A DNA stretch of 64,000 nucleotides from Calliphora vicina (lineage: Eukaryota > Arthropoda > Insecta > Diptera > Calliphoridae). Numbering within the stretch: position 1 is the first letter of the stretch; every line of letters begins with the position of its first letter. The position numbers were made by a program, and so were the translations under genes. Shown here piece after piece: positions 10,563-22,937 of this stretch. The stretch is from contig NC_088780.1 in assembly GCF_958450345.1 (NCBI RefSeq), positions 112,170,226 through 112,234,225 of the forward strand. The letters are read 5' to 3'. The notes under the pieces are model-generated. The model was not told where the DNA came from. It worked only from the letters and a program-made list of their open reading frames with translations, and did not search any database.

Positions 10563-11678
10563 AACCTTCGCTTTACCAATACCCACCCGGGTGACCACTT
10601 AGTTTTTATTGGTTTAATAATTTTTTTTAATTTTGTTTCGATTTAAATGAAATTTATACTCACTGAACAAATTTTAGAGTTCTATAGAATTTAATAGAAA
10701 CATTTTAAACTTTTTATAAAGTTTTTAAATTTTTTTAAAATTTCGTTCGTCGCAATATCTATAGAAGTGTAGTGTCACCCGGGTGGGCATTGGTAAACCA
10801 TGTACATAAAAAACCTTTGGTAAAGATAACTATAAAAGAAAAAATCAAATAAATGAAAAGACGTTGTAATAAAAATGCCCAAGAATTTTAAACAACCTTT
10901 GTTCACCCCAAACAAATTCAAAGCTAAACTGACAAAACGTCAAACAAACCATAAAGCCGTAAAGCAATCACACAATAAAGATGCAAAACAATGACAAGTA
11001 TTTGTAGTCAGTGTAAAATACATTTTAGAGTTATGTAGTGGCTGGCGGCTGTTATGGTTAGTTGGTTGGTTGGATGGTGCTGATCTGATCGTATCAATAG
11101 TGGAATTTAACTACACATTTTAGTAGTTCAAAAGAAAGTGAAATTAGTTGGTTGACAGAAAAGCTAACAAAAAAAAATACAATTAAATTCAACAACAATC
11201 TACGTAGTTACAGCACCTCACAGCGATTTATTCGTTAAAGAAAAAAAATAAACATTAAATATTCGTACTAAATACATTTAGCCGTACTCTGGGTAATAGA
11301 CCAACCGTCATATTAAGTCAAGAGTTGTGTGTTTTTTAGGCGGTTAAATAATATTGTATTGTTTCTGGTATTGTTGTTGGTATTGTTGTTGGTTTTGTTG
11401 CTGTCGATGTTGGCATAAACCAACATGTTAATTGTTGAGCCATGACAATTTCACTATTGACGTCACAGAAACCCATACAAAACGTGCCCTTGCATATAAA
11501 AATAGCATTTATCTGAATTTGAGAGCTATGCATTAAAAATGTGTGTAAATAACATATCTATCTAAAATCAAATTTAACCAATATTTACTATGAGTATTAA
11601 AAGTTTATTGAAATTACTTGTTTTTTTTTTGTTTTGAATAATTTCTCTCATTTTTAGTACTTTAAAATTTTTAATAAC
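10563..11678. other. Intergenic, apparently unique sequence
   Basis: Less repetitive than its surroundings. CA/AAC-rich runs and a TTG-rich run (11354-11405) are present. A duplicated motif, CACCCGGGTG, occurs at about 10585 and 10776. A 65-codon minus frame at 11336-11533 is composed of Thr/Pro-rich repeat translation and is not supported as a gene. Regulatory DNA is possible. Confidence 0.35.
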
Positions 11679-11680
11679 TA

Positions 11681-11909
11681 CACAGAGAAAACAGATTCGT
11701 AGTAGCAACCGAATTTGTTGCCAATCGAATGATTCGGTTGTACACATATAGAATTTTTCGGTTATATCAACAGAAAGTTAGTTGATAAAAAAGAATTTCG
11801 GTAAAAGCAAACCAACTTTTGTTACCTATTCTAAAATTTTGTGCCCACAGCTGTAAAATTCGTAGACTAAGACAGAATCGTTCGATTGGCAACAAATTCT
11901 GTTGCTAAC
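11681..11909 (+). mobile_element. TA-flanked MITE (family C), 3'-degraded copy
   Basis: It begins TA|CACAGAGAAAACAGATTCG like the copies at 22084-22321 and 31601-31836 and shares the CCAATCGAATGATTCGGTTG and ATTCGATTGGCAACAAAT segments. The right terminal repeat is eroded after about 11909. Confidence 0.65.
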
Positions 11910-11989
11910 TCAAAATAAATTTTTAATCAATACTTTTCCGAATCAGAGGATGTGCAACAAAACATATTTTCTACAAAGGAAAAAATATA

Positions 11990-12430
11990 GGGACTTGTTT
12001 GGGAAAAAACGTAAAAAAGACGGCCGGTTTTACATGTTTCAACTTTGGATGCGTGTAACTTTTTAAGGGGATGAGATAACTATTTGTTTAATATATTTTG
12101 AATATTACCTACCGTCTGTATGCCTCCCATATCTAAAAAACTAAAAAATAGCAAGCTAAATTAAAATAAAAAAATAATCTCATCAACTAAGAGCCATTAT
12201 TATTATTACAAGTTGAATTTATGTTCGAAATAGTTAAAGGGTAACTTTTTCTATTACATAAAGTTACCTTTTACTATTACGAACATAAAGGCAAGTTGTA
12301 ATAATGATCCTAAAAGAGATAACCTAAACATGTAAGCGTATTGACTATTTATATTTTAAATTTCAGCACATTCGGATCATAAATGGATTTTTTGAGATTT
12401 TTTTAAAAAATGTGCGACTCGAGATGACTC
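11990..12430. repeat. Dispersed repeat (family J)
   Basis: Segments such as ATGCGTGTAACTTTTTAAGG and CAGCACATTCGGATCATAAA recur inverted and diverged at 37560-37900, inside the long inverted-repeat element there (ATGATCCGAATGAGCTG and TTACACACATCCAAAGTTGG). Confidence 0.45.
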
Positions 12431-12799
12431 GAAAACATAAATAAAAAAACGTTTCTAATCCACTGTGAATTGGTAAAATTACACATCTAAAGTAAAGTAA
12501 TTGAATTTTATGAAACATTAAAAAGTTGAATCCACAAATGTGTTTGTGTCCAAAAGTAAAAGGGCTACAATTTTATTTATTAAAACAAAATGTCATACTT
12601 AGCTCTTGCCAATAGCGTTTTGTGCTCAAATGAAAATATCTCTTTAATTTTAACATGAACTTTAAATGTAACCAAAAAAGTTTGGTATTATATTTTCATT
12701 TTAGCCCTTAAAACTTTCACTGTTCACATGTTGTTATGCTGAAATTTCTAATTATATTTCAGAATTTTCTAACTGTATTTTAGGATATTACAACTAAAT

Positions 12800-13300
12800 T
12801 TCAAAAGTTTCCATTTGTCGAATACCAATTGTTCATTGTTTTCATACAGTTTAATTTGCAATAAATTGATTTAGTGATATTAAATGCGTCATAAATATTG
12901 AATGGCACAGGGTGACAACATTTAATTCTATTGAGAACCAAAGGAATTAGAAAATTTCTGAAATATAATTGGAATATTCCGAAATACGATAAGAAAAGAC
13001 AATATAAAACGTTTAATTACATATCTTATAGGGTTTATAAATACCTACACAAAAAAACTTTTTTTGGTCAAAAAAAAAAAAACTACAAAACACTGTTGTG
13101 CCTAAAGGCCCAAATACCAATTGTTCACTCTTTTTATGCGGTGTTTTTGCAATAAATTGATTTAGTCTTATTAAATATTTACTTGATTATTATGTATTTA
13201 AATTTCAATTATTCGACAATAATTCGTTGTTGATTGTTAGCATCATAAATATTGAACGCCACAGGGTGACAGCATTTAAAAGTGGCACTCAATGGAATTG
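12800..13300. repeat. Diverged duplicated segment
   Basis: ATACCAATTGTTCA...GCAATAAATTGATTTAGT...TTAAAT occurs at about 12822-12885 and again at about 13116-13175. CATAAATATTGAA.GC.ACAGGGTGACA.CATTTAA follows the first copy at 12890 and the second at 13240. A duplicated non-coding repeat or two related insertions is the simplest reading. Confidence 0.45.
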
Positions 13301-13782
13301 TTTAAGAAAAGTATGTAATAAAAAATAGTTAAGTAATTGATATTGTTCAATTATATAGAAATTTATTGAGTTTTTCAACATAATTTCTATGATATCTATG
13401 TTATTTTGTACTTTTATTTTTTATTAGATAATGTGTTGTAATTGTATATTTATCTTGTTTTAATAAGTTTATATTGGCTTCATTATTTTCTTTGGCACAA
13501 ACAAAAGAACATTTAACACTTTTTCTTTTCAAAACCTGTCCATTGTAATAAAAATTCATAACATTTTTGTTGAGAGAGCATTAACAACATTTTATTTTTT
13601 ATTACAACGTGTAAGTACAACAGGTACAATGGGTTGTAAATGTATACTACAATTATAATATGCATCTCTTTGTGTTTTACATTGGTATAGTGTGCCTTAC
13701 ATTCGATTATAGTACACTATGATAATAAATTGTATAAAAAAAACTAAGGCAACCTGCTTTTTGAAGTATAAAAATAATTTTT
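13301..13782. other. Intergenic, no gene seen
   Basis: AT-rich sequence with no gene or bounded repeat. Confidence 0.35.
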
Positions 13783-14250
13783 TATACCCTCCACGATCAA
13801 ATAGTAGTGAATGAGGTTATATAAGTTTTCGTTTCGTGTGTAACATTGAGACATATTCATCTGAGACCCATACACAACCAAAATCAACTGTATTTATACA
13901 AAACGGTTTACCATTCCCCTAAATGGGTAGTAGAAAAATGTTCATATACATGAACAAATAATTCTGCTGGATTTTGTGAATATCGGTCCATATTTGACCA
14001 TATCCCCTATATAAGGTCCACTTATATCTCTTATAAATATGGATATCAGTTTAAAATTCGATGTCAAAAGTCCACACATATACATATAAACACCGCCGCA
14101 CCGAATTTTATGAAGATCAGTCAAGAGCTTCCGAAAATCACATTAACCTATATAAATATCTTATAAATACGATATTGAAACAAAATGTTACATAGAACAG
14201 TGTAACATACTACTGAATTTTGTGAATATCTTTCCATAATTGGGTATATA
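13783..14250 (-). repeat. Family B-like repeat fragment, inverted
   Basis: TATACCCTCCAC at the left and ATATCGGTCCATATTTGACC, CCCCTATATAAGGTCCACTT recall the inverted family B copy at 58184-58959 (CGGTCCATAATTGGTCATAG, CCATATAAGGCCCACTTCC). It is diverged and incomplete. Confidence 0.45.
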
Positions 14251-14909
14251 TGTAATATTATTGTCGATTCTTCTTGCTTGAGACAATAAGGGAATTAAGA
14301 CAGTTCCATATGCAAACGATGTGTTATTTTTGGTTCCAGTAACATTTCTGAATGTTATTTTTAATATCATGATCAATTCTTTGAGAGAATGCTCAAAATA
14401 CTCTAATTAAATATTATAATTAGGCTACGAAATGTATTTTTAAGAAATAATTTTAACAAATTTGTAATCAGATAAGGTAACCACCAATTTCAAATCGGTC
14501 CCCACCCTAACCCATGATAGTTTCCAATGTTAAATGTTTAATCCTCCTTTAGCCTTTATTTAAATCGGTTTAAACCTATCACAAAACACTAATCTAAGCG
14601 TTATTCGATTTCGCTCAAATGTTCAGCATTTGGCTTTCAAATGTCGTAGAACAATTTAAGGGACATGCAAAAGATTACCCTAATATCCATTGGTATCAGT
14701 TGCAAGAGAAATTCTAACGCCACAAACACAAAAGTATTAACGTCAGATCTATAGTTGACATGTAAAGTTCATACAGAATGACAATTTTGGAAATTAAATA
14801 TCTGTAGGGTATTCACACTGTCGTACTTTATCTTACATAACTGACGGACGCACTTGTTTCGGAATGTTTGTTGTTTTACGTAAGTCATCATACATACATG
14901 CATATGTCT
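14251..14909. other. Intergenic, no gene seen
   Basis: Nothing supportable was seen apart from AT-rich sequence. It ends at the target duplication of the hAT element. Confidence 0.35.
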
Positions 14910-15451
14910 CTTACAAGTAGGGTTACCAGATTCAGATTTGCAAAAAGCTGGACATTGGGGTCTAAAAAGCTGGACAAATCAAAAAAAACTGGACATTAAA
15001 AAAATTACTGAGAAAATGTTAATTTTGATTTGTGTAAATAATTTTTATTAAAATATATTTTTATCCATTGTAATCAACATATATTTGTATTACACGGTAC
15101 ATGGAAACATGGAAAACTACAAAGCGTGGGTTATAGGTTTTGTTGAGTACATTACAAATTGTGTCAAAAACTTTTTCGAAAAAGTTTATAAACTTTTGCA
15201 AATTTAAACCGATTTTAACAAGTAATGTCTCGTTTTTTTCTATATACAATTTTCTTTAAAACATTGTACAAAAAATTATATTTTCATAGAAAATATCCAT
15301 ATTTTTTAGCAGTTATTTAAAAAATTAGAATCACAATTAAATATTTTCATTTCATTCCTTAAAATTTATTTAACTAAACTTAATTTTGTTCGGTTCAGTC
15401 CGTCATATACATATATATATATATACATCATTTTTAAGCTTACGGATTTTA

Positions 15452-15581
15452 CCCCCAGTAACACGAAGTCTGGTTATGTTTTAACTAATAGTTATACTGA
15501 CTAATAGTTTCATACAGAAATAATTTTAACCGACAGTATAACTATTAGTTAAGGCATAACTAGACTTCATGTTACTGGGGG
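15452..15581. mobile_element. 130-bp palindromic MITE flanked by TTA (family M)
   Basis: The arms CCCCCAGTAACACGAAGTC... and ...ACTTCATGTTACTGGGGG are near-perfect inverted repeats extending through AACTAATAGTTATACTG. TTA flanks both ends (15449-15451 and 15582-15584). A shorter copy at 41886-41951 has the same TTA flanks. A 3-bp TTA target would fit PIF/Harbinger-type insertion (family knowledge). Confidence 0.75.
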
Positions 15582-15707
15582 TTAGCCAATTCCAAACCTA
15601 GAGGTTTGTAAACCATTTTGAAAATCTTTTCAATCTTCCTCTGAATTTGTTCGTATTAATATTCCAGCTCTAATCAGGTTTATTTCTTTAATATATAGAT
15701 TGTTTAA

Positions 15708-16158
15708 CCCTCCGGCGGGTGAGAAGGTCCCTGGGGACCTTTTTCTTATTCAAACTGAAATTACTGCTTGATGGTCCATGGGAAGTATACCCGTGTATTC
15801 CAAGGAAATTTTATCTAGAATCGTAAAAAATCAAAGCGATCCGACCAATAGTTTAGTTTCTATTGAGATTTAAATGTGTTTACTACGGGAACGTGTGCAA
15901 AAGATACTTGAACTGAAATTTCAACAATAGTTTTTTAGGATTTTTTCATATAAAACTCATAAACAATTAATAATGTTATATATAAAAAGAAATTTTTTTT
16001 CTAACATTCATTATACATGTATAATTAGTAAATAATAATAAATCAAAACAAAAAAAAATTTAAAAAAATGCGTTTTCATATAATAGAAGTACAGGGTTCC
16101 TGTGGACCTGTACAGGGTCCCTGTGGACCTGGGCAACTTCTCCTCAAGCGTCGGAGGG
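15708..16158. mobile_element. piggyBac-type MITE, 451 bp, TTAA target
   Basis: The ends are CCCTCCGGCG... and ...CGTCGGAGGG, directly flanked by TTAA on both sides (15704-15707 and 16159-16162), the piggyBac signature. The subterminal regions carry GGTCCCTGGGGACC on the left and two related GG(T/G)TCCCTGTGGACC-like units on the right (16090-16130). No transposase is encoded; the 68-codon frame over the right end is repeat sequence. It is nested in the hAT element. Confidence 0.82.
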
Positions 16159-16961
16159 TTAAAACAGTAAAAACTCTTTCACAAAAAGCTTTGCTTACTG
16201 TTACTGAAAATACGAAACGTATAACTTTTCTTAAATTCTCGAATTCATTCCTTTCACCTTTGGTAATAAAATAGGACCATATCATTTGACAAATCTCTTG
16301 GTATTTGTTTATAAACTTGACTAAGGCTGCAGTAATCGATATATGTTAAGTTTTGAAGGTTTTGCGGAAGTTTTTGTAAATCTACCCATGAAAATATGTT
16401 TTTATTTTAAATTTAAAAATGCTATTTTAAAAAAAAAAACATTTTCTAATTAGCTGACCGCTGTTTTTAAAAAGTCTTCTACTTCAGTCTTAAAAGTTTT
16501 TTGTTTTTTTAAAATGCTGTTAACTTTGGTGCCAAAAATTTTGTCATTTATTCTACTTTTGAGGCTATTTATAAGTACGGTCATTATATCGAGCAACTTT
16601 AAAACTGTACAAGAGTCATTCTTGTATGTTGTATGAAATTCCTGCATTATGTTTTGCATAAAATATAAAAATGCTTCTGATAATCCTTAACTTTTACATT
16701 CTTTCATATGACACGTATTCCCATAAAACTTTCTGGCATTTATTTTTTCCTTTCTTAAAAAAATACATACACTTTTTTGCATAAGTTATTACTGTGTACT
16801 AATTAGAAGTAAGTAAATTTGAAGTAATAAATAATATAGATATTATTGTCGAAAAGTTCTATTTAGCTGGACAAATGAAATTTTAGCTTGAAACTGGACA
16901 GGCATCAAAAAAGCTGGACAATCCAGCCAAGTCCAGCCAGGCTGGCAACCCTACTTACAAG

Positions 16962-17229
16962 CCAGCCAAAGACTTCTGGCAGTAGACAATAATCTTAATT
17001 TAATACATCTTACATTATATGCAATTACACACTTTTATACCGACATATCAACACTAGATCTATAAGTAAGCAAATACTTACTTGGTTTTTACCACAATAC
17101 TGACATTAAATGGCAGCAATAGAGCTGCGGAAGTAACGCTGTAGATATTTTTATGATTATGTGTTTGGCATAATGCGTCTATATAAAATTTATATTATAT
17201 ATACTCTTAGAAATACACACCATTATTAT
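16962..17229. other. Intergenic, no gene seen
   Basis: Short AT-rich interval with no identifiable feature. Confidence 0.3.
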
Positions 17230-17990
17230 TTATTTATTACTTGCTTAACCCGGTGCACTTCGATACCTCTAACGTAGTTAATTAACAAAAAAAAAATAAC
17301 TCATTTCAAACTTTATTTTAACTATTATAATTATCCAGATATTCAATTATAAATAGTTTATTTATATGGATCGATCCCGCCCACTTTCAGCCAAACATCG
17401 TAAAAATATAAAAAAGTGATTTTGATATAAAGACTCTCGAAATTACAATTTCATTTTCACTGTTTCGATTTCGCCAATTTTTAGCTAAACTTTGTAAAAT
17501 GACAATTATATTTTTCCAGATATTTAAAAACAACTATTTGCTTTGTATGGGAGGTGACTCCCCCCTGTTCCGAACCCTTCCCTTTTTGGTTAAATGGCAT
17601 GCGCTGATAATTAATTGAATCATGTTAAGTTTGAAGACTTTCAAAATTATAGTTCTCCAGATTTCGAAATTACTATTTACTCTGTATCGGAGGAGCCACG
17701 CCCTCTAATGATGAAAACATGCTATTCTTTGCATGGCGGTGTCTCATTCGGATCACTCCCATTTTTTGGTTAAAATTCATTATAGTTCTGCAGATATGCT
17801 AAAATAACTATTTACTTTGTATGGGAGGTGCCACGCCCATTTGAAGTTTTAAAATAAAAAGTAATCTATGGTTCATTCCAGATATAGAGGACCATACAGT
17901 AAAAATCCAGAGGATCGGTCAAGTGGTTTAGCCTCCTATTAAGTAAAAACAAATAAACAGACACATATTCACTTTTATATATTTATGTAC
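17230..17990 (-). repeat. Dispersed repeat (family D), inverted copy
   Basis: On the minus strand the order is a TATATAAAAGTGAATATGTG-like head, a CTGAACC/GATCGGTC-type segment and several GGGCGTGGC(A)CCTCCCATAC motifs. The + copy at 23153-23880 shares this order. On the + strand, GGGAGGTG(A)C(T/C)CC motifs recur at about 17549, 17690 and 17824. No protein or target duplication was identified. Confidence 0.5.
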
Positions 17991-18660
17991 ATAGATATTT
18001 ATTATAAAGAAATAAAACGCTGTTATATGCTCATAAAAACTAACAGTTTTTTTTGTTTGTTTTTGAGCTGTTAATTGTAACGTTTTCATTTATTTAGTTG
18101 CTGCTTTATTGGCCACTGTTTTGTTGCTGTTCATTCACAATTATTCATACATTTAATTGACTGATATTTGATGGTTGGAAAAGAAAACCAAAATACTAAA
18201 TATCAATGTGAATGCAGCTACTACTTGGACATAATTATATATTTTTTTTGGCAATATAAGTGGCAAAAATTTGAATGAGTTTTATAATTAACAATGTTTA
18301 TGGGGAATTTTTATTAAACGGAAGTACACCACGTTAAAGTAACGTTTGTCATCTGTCACACAACATATTACAGTTGTCATGGAAACAATTTGAGTCACTT
18401 CTCTTGCTTGTGGTATTAGAAAGGCGAACATTTTATTGGCATACCATAGAGAATTGAATCGTTGAACTGATGACAGTACATTTTAAACATTAAGCTTTTC
18501 TAGCTATTGAAGAATTATTGCTATTAATTTTTTTTCAGTGTATGTATTTTGAATGTTATTAAATATCGAATAAATATTTTAACACTCGCTGAGAGTTCTA
18601 TGAATTGCTATCAGTTTTATATCATTTATCATATAAATTTTCAACTTTAAACCAACATAA
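17991..18660. other. Intergenic, no gene seen
   Basis: AT-rich, apparently unique sequence. Confidence 0.3.
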
Positions 18661-18764
18661 CATTTGCGAGCAATGAAAAAAATTATAACCGCGTACAGTA
18701 GGGTGGATCGATTTCTCAATCGATATTGTGCCATCGATTTCCACTATGACATATCAAAAAAAAA

Positions 18765-18955
18765 ACCATTTTCGAGGAGCCCAAATTTCAGAAAAAGTAA
18801 AACAGTTATAATAATAAAATCGGCTGATTTAATTATTTTTTTAATACGTATGACCTTAAATAAATCAGCTTATATTTTTTATTACCTACTAAAGAACCTT
18901 AAAAATAAAAGTAAATTTTTGACTTTTTCTGAAATTTGGTAGCCTCGAAAATGAT
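18765..18955. repeat. Inverted repeat (stem-loop) of about 35-bp arms
   Basis: ATTTTCGAGGAGCCCAAATT...TCAGAAAAAGT at 18765-18802 faces ACTTTTTCTGAAATTTGGT...CCTCGAAAAT at 18921-18955. It lies just after CAGTAGGGTGGATCGAT (18697), which looks like the end of a DNA transposon. The opposite end was not found, so this is probably a decayed element. Confidence 0.5.
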
Positions 18956-19129
18956 TTTTTTTACTCATGCCAAAAGTGTAAGTGTCATACGAAATTAATT
19001 TTTTTAAATATTTTTAGTCAAATTCTCGAAAACTTTTGAATTTTCTCATATGTAAATGAAATTAATATGTGTTATTTTTAAGCGGGCCTTATAATTTTTT
19101 AAATCTGATTTCTTTTATGACCAATAATG

Positions 19130-19265
19130 TGATATTTCAAGAGGATATTTGTATGGGAACTAGGTACATAAATTGAAAGATGCGACCTGTACTTTGCACA
19201 CAGTTACACAGCTAGACGAACTGATATAGTTATACCGACTAAGTGATTCTGAATCGATCGTTTTA
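19130..19265 (+). repeat. Family B fragment
   Basis: GAGGATATTTGTATGGGAAC, GCGACCTGTACTTTGCAC and AGTGATTCTGAATCGATCG follow the same order as in the family B copies. Confidence 0.5.
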
Positions 19266-19725
19266 CTTTAAAGTGGTTGTTAATATTTTTCAGAATTAAA
19301 AATTTCAGCAAAAAATGCATAATACACTTCCCAATATGGTGGTATAAATATATATTGTTACGAAATTATACTTGAACTGTTTTAACGGCTGGTTTAAAGT
19401 TGTATAGTGCCTCTTAAATAGCAAACTTTAACATATCTGTGGGTATCACTGAGTGACTATTTAAATTGTTGTTGTACATTTTAAATATATAAAGAGTTAT
19501 TACAATTTTAAACTACTAAAGTGCTTTTTATTTGCAATCAAAAGTATCCGGTTTATTTGAAGGAAATAAACCCCCGTTTTTAAAAGGTAAAAACGTAACA
19601 ATATATACCCTGGCATTTAAATACGATTTTATGAACACATATTTTCAAGTTTTGAAACATAAAAGTCATATTAGACGAGAAAAATATTCATGACTCATTT
19701 AGCTTTACTTCTCTAAAGTCAAATA

Positions 19726-19830
19726 CAGTACACTTGCGATAATATGAACACCCTAATATATGAACACCTCAAAATATGAACACGTTTTTACTTCCATTTA
19801 AAGCAAAAGCTTTAAAATATGAACAGCTTA
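19726..19830 (+). mobile_element. One end of a Tigger/pogo-like element
   Basis: TA followed by CAGTACACTTGCGATAATAT and three ATATGAACA units resembles pogo/Tigger termini. The matching right end was not found. This is either a solo end or a truncated copy. Confidence 0.4.
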
Positions 19831-21760
19831 TTTTTATATTTTTTATCCTCAGAGTTGAAATCTAAATCAACTGCATAATAATTTGTGGATTTCCCAAGGT
19901 TTTTGCTCTTAAGTTGACTTCAGCTATCGAAATTTCTAACATACACGTTTTAGTTAGTGCACACATTCAGCTGGAATTCCATATTACTTTTTAAATATAA
20001 ATTTAACGTGAAAAGTTCTTAAAACGCATACATAAAACATGTTTTTAACTTTAAAAGAAAAATCAGAAATTTTAGAATAATTAGAAAAAAGTTTATTTTT
20101 AAAAAAGTTTAAATTTAGCGAATAAATTTGGAAAAAGAAAAACTGTACGACCTTCCGAGTACCAAAAATGGAAAATGCATTATACTGATGGTTTTTGAAT
20201 ATGAGAGACTTATGTTAAAAGAAATGGCCTTCATACTGATTTTTTCGCATAATAACTTTAGTTTTTTCCTTTTTTCAAAATAAATTGTTGTTTTTATAAA
20301 TCCAATAAACAAATAAAAAATGAACATAAGAAACTTTTATTTTTATGGGAAAAATGTTTGTAGATATAAAAATATCATTGGATAAATTCCTTTTGCTTTA
20401 TTATTAGCACCCAACTTTTGTTTTGAAATTCTGCGGTTATTTTCTAACAACATGGTTCTATATATAAACTAAGAACGAATTTCATTAGTGATAATGTTAT
20501 TTTGAGTTAATACAAAAGTTGAAATAGAAATGCATCATATATTTTCATAAAAAGGTATTATTTTGATTTGCGCCTTTATTCAATTGGAATTTGCTTACTA
20601 TAATATATTCGGATTTTCAAATTCATCTCTACTGAAAATTTTAAAATTTCGAGTTAATACCATCTTGTTGATCAAGTGCGATATATGTATATGAAGTAGT
20701 ATGAAAAAAATCCACTTTACATATAGAATAGTTTCACTTTTCCTGCTAGTTATTTGTGCTCGTAAAGTTATGTTTAATCGCCCAAGGCTACAAATACTTA
20801 AAAAACCTTTAGCCTTAAAATAGTACAGCTAAAAAAAGCTATCAACACTTTTAACACCAGTCAGTCGACCAACTAAACAATCAACCGCAAGCCTCAACAA
20901 AACGCCCTGTAATGAATACGACTTGGAAATAAAATGAACAGCACATTAAAATAATTATTTTAGAAAAGTTATTCATTCATTCATACAATCAACACTCACT
21001 CGCATGTAAAATATATGAAATGTACATATATTGTATTTTGAGTTATGGATTAGGCGGTGTTGGCGGCAGTGGACTGCACACACCCAGACTCATATATTTT
21101 TTTACACCTATACAAATCGGCGACAATGGCAACAACAAACAGCACAACAAAAACAATGAAAACAAAATTGTGCGTTTCTGGGTTAAACGCATAAATTCCA
21201 ACAGGTGAAATTGATTTTCTTTTCATTTGTGCAAATATGAAATGTCAACATTTAAGAAATATTGTTGAGAAAGTGCTAAAGATGAAAAAAAGCAATTGCT
21301 TAATAATTTGGGTACTTAAATATTGGTGGAGGGTAAAAATAAAACAGTTTACAAATATATGTTTAGCGAAATATGTTTTCGTAATATGTATACGAAAATT
21401 TTAAATACAACCAACATCAGAATTAGAAGCAATTCAATCCACTTATGCCATCAACTATTTTATATACAAAACACTCATTGCTGCTCCTCAAATGGCCTTA
21501 GAAGTGAAGAATATTGTTTCATTGTATTAAATGTAGAGTAATATACATACATATGTAATAAAAGAAATATTTGTAAAACAAATTGAAATTAAAAACCAAG
21601 TGTTCTTGGGATTTGATTACTCCCAACTTATTTGATCGCTGATTTGAGTATATGTTAACTAGTCCCAAACTTGAGCGGCCGAAAGGAGGATATTAAATAT
21701 AAAATTGCATACATTTCGTCTAGAAAATTGATGAAAATTACTCACGAACATGGCTAGTTT
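19831..21760. other. Intergenic, mostly unique sequence
   Basis: No coding region is supportable. The 62- to 72-codon frames at 20115-20327, 21020-21208 and 21323-21541 lack domains and good composition. Microsatellite-like AAC runs occur at about 21125-21160. Confidence 0.35.
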
Positions 21761-22080
21761 TTCAAAAACTCTGACGTTGACTAATTTGCCTTAATATGTG
21801 GACAATTCCACGAGAATGACAACCACGACTGAAAAAACCAAAACTAATAGTTTAAACTGACTATATTTAATTTTTTAATTGAACTGGTATGTTTTAGGCT
21901 AAGAAGCTTGCAATTAGCATGTAGTATGAAATAAATTTGAATCTGATTGTTTTTTTTTGCTATTATCAGAGCCAATGACTTGTGTTGAATAAAATATTAA
22001 GAAAATTTTTTTAGTATGAAAAAGTGCAATATTTTTGAAGGACAGAGTTTTAATTGAGATATTGACTTAAAATTTCTTTT
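21761..22080. repeat. Dispersed repeat (family G), copy 1
   Basis: GGACAATTCCACGA, CACGACTGAAAAAACCAAAA, TAGTTTAAACTGACTATATT, AATTAGCATGTAGTATGAAA and TGCTATTATCA recur in the same order at 55550-55850. Confidence 0.55.
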
Positions 22081-22083
22081 GTA

Positions 22084-22321
22084 CACAGAGAAAACAGATT
22101 CGTGATAGCAACCGAATTTGTTTCCAATCGAATGATTCGGTTGCACACATAGAATTTTTCAGTTCTAACAACAAAAAGTCAGTTGAAAAAGAAGAATTTC
22201 AGTTGAGGCAACCAAACTTTAGTTACCCCTTCCAAAATATGGTAGCCACTGTAAAATTCGGTCACTAAGATAGTATCATTCGATTGGCAACGAATGCTAT
22301 CACGAATCTGTTTTCTCTGTG
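22084..22321 (+). mobile_element. TA-flanked MITE (family C), intact 238-bp copy
   Basis: CACAGAGAAAACAGATTCGT... and ...ACGAATCTGTTTTCTCTGTG form terminal inverted repeats of about 27 bp. TA on both sides (22082-22083, 22322-22323) suggests Tc1/mariner-type insertion. The interior has a second inverted pair (CCAATCGAATGATTCGG and ATCATTCGATTGG). It is non-autonomous. Confidence 0.8.
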
Positions 22322-22937
22322 TAAGACCAAAAATTAACTTTTCTAAACAAAAAAAAATAGCTCTAAATCATTGGTAGGCGTTCATATTGTTGAGATTACG
22401 AACATTTTCATGAATTTACACGTACACAACCCGAAAGTAATCAAAACACACAGCAAGAGCGTAAAAAATACAAATAACTCATTTAGTTGCAAACAATAGA
22501 GCGTAATAATACAAATAATTCATTCTGTTGCTTGATGTTGTTGCGGATTTTTTATTTTTAACACATACATGCACACAAACTACAATTTCTCTTTTTGCGC
22601 TTCCCTGCTCTAAATAAATGTGGATCAAATCGTTCCTAGTATTTGCAATCTTATTAAAATTTTGCTACATAATCTGGATTTTGAAACTCAATAAATATGT
22701 AATATGTAATAAAATCTTGATTTATTAACGAAACCCAATGAAATTTTTAACGTTTTTTAAGTTTGTCATTCTAAATAACAAAATGTAAAAAAACATGTCA
22801 AAAGGTCAAAGAGAATCCCGAAATTCCTAAAAATTGTAGCAAAAATTCCAAAAATGGTATTTTTTTATAATTTTGCCCATGGGATCCATATTTCCTTCTG
22901 GGCTGGGAAAATACTTTGGGGATAAATAGGGAACACA

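Larger units (their letters stand above)
14918..16953. mobile_element. hAT-superfamily element, 2.04 kb, with 8-bp target-site duplication
   Basis: The ends are TAGGGTTACCAG... and ...CTGGCAACCCTA (12-bp inverted repeats, one mismatch). They are flanked by an exact direct repeat CTTACAAG (14910-14917 and 16954-16961); 8-bp duplications are the hallmark of hAT transposition. Subterminal AGCTGGACA motifs recur near both ends. Minus-strand frames of 62-69 codons (15061-15249, 16450-16659) could be transposase debris, but I recognise no domain. Two other elements are nested inside (15452-15581 and 15708-16158), so part of its length is younger. Confidence 0.85.

Noticed and set aside
16068..16285. 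Frames with GPCGP-like repeats on both strands
   Set aside because: They are translations of the subterminal repeats of the piggyBac-type MITE.
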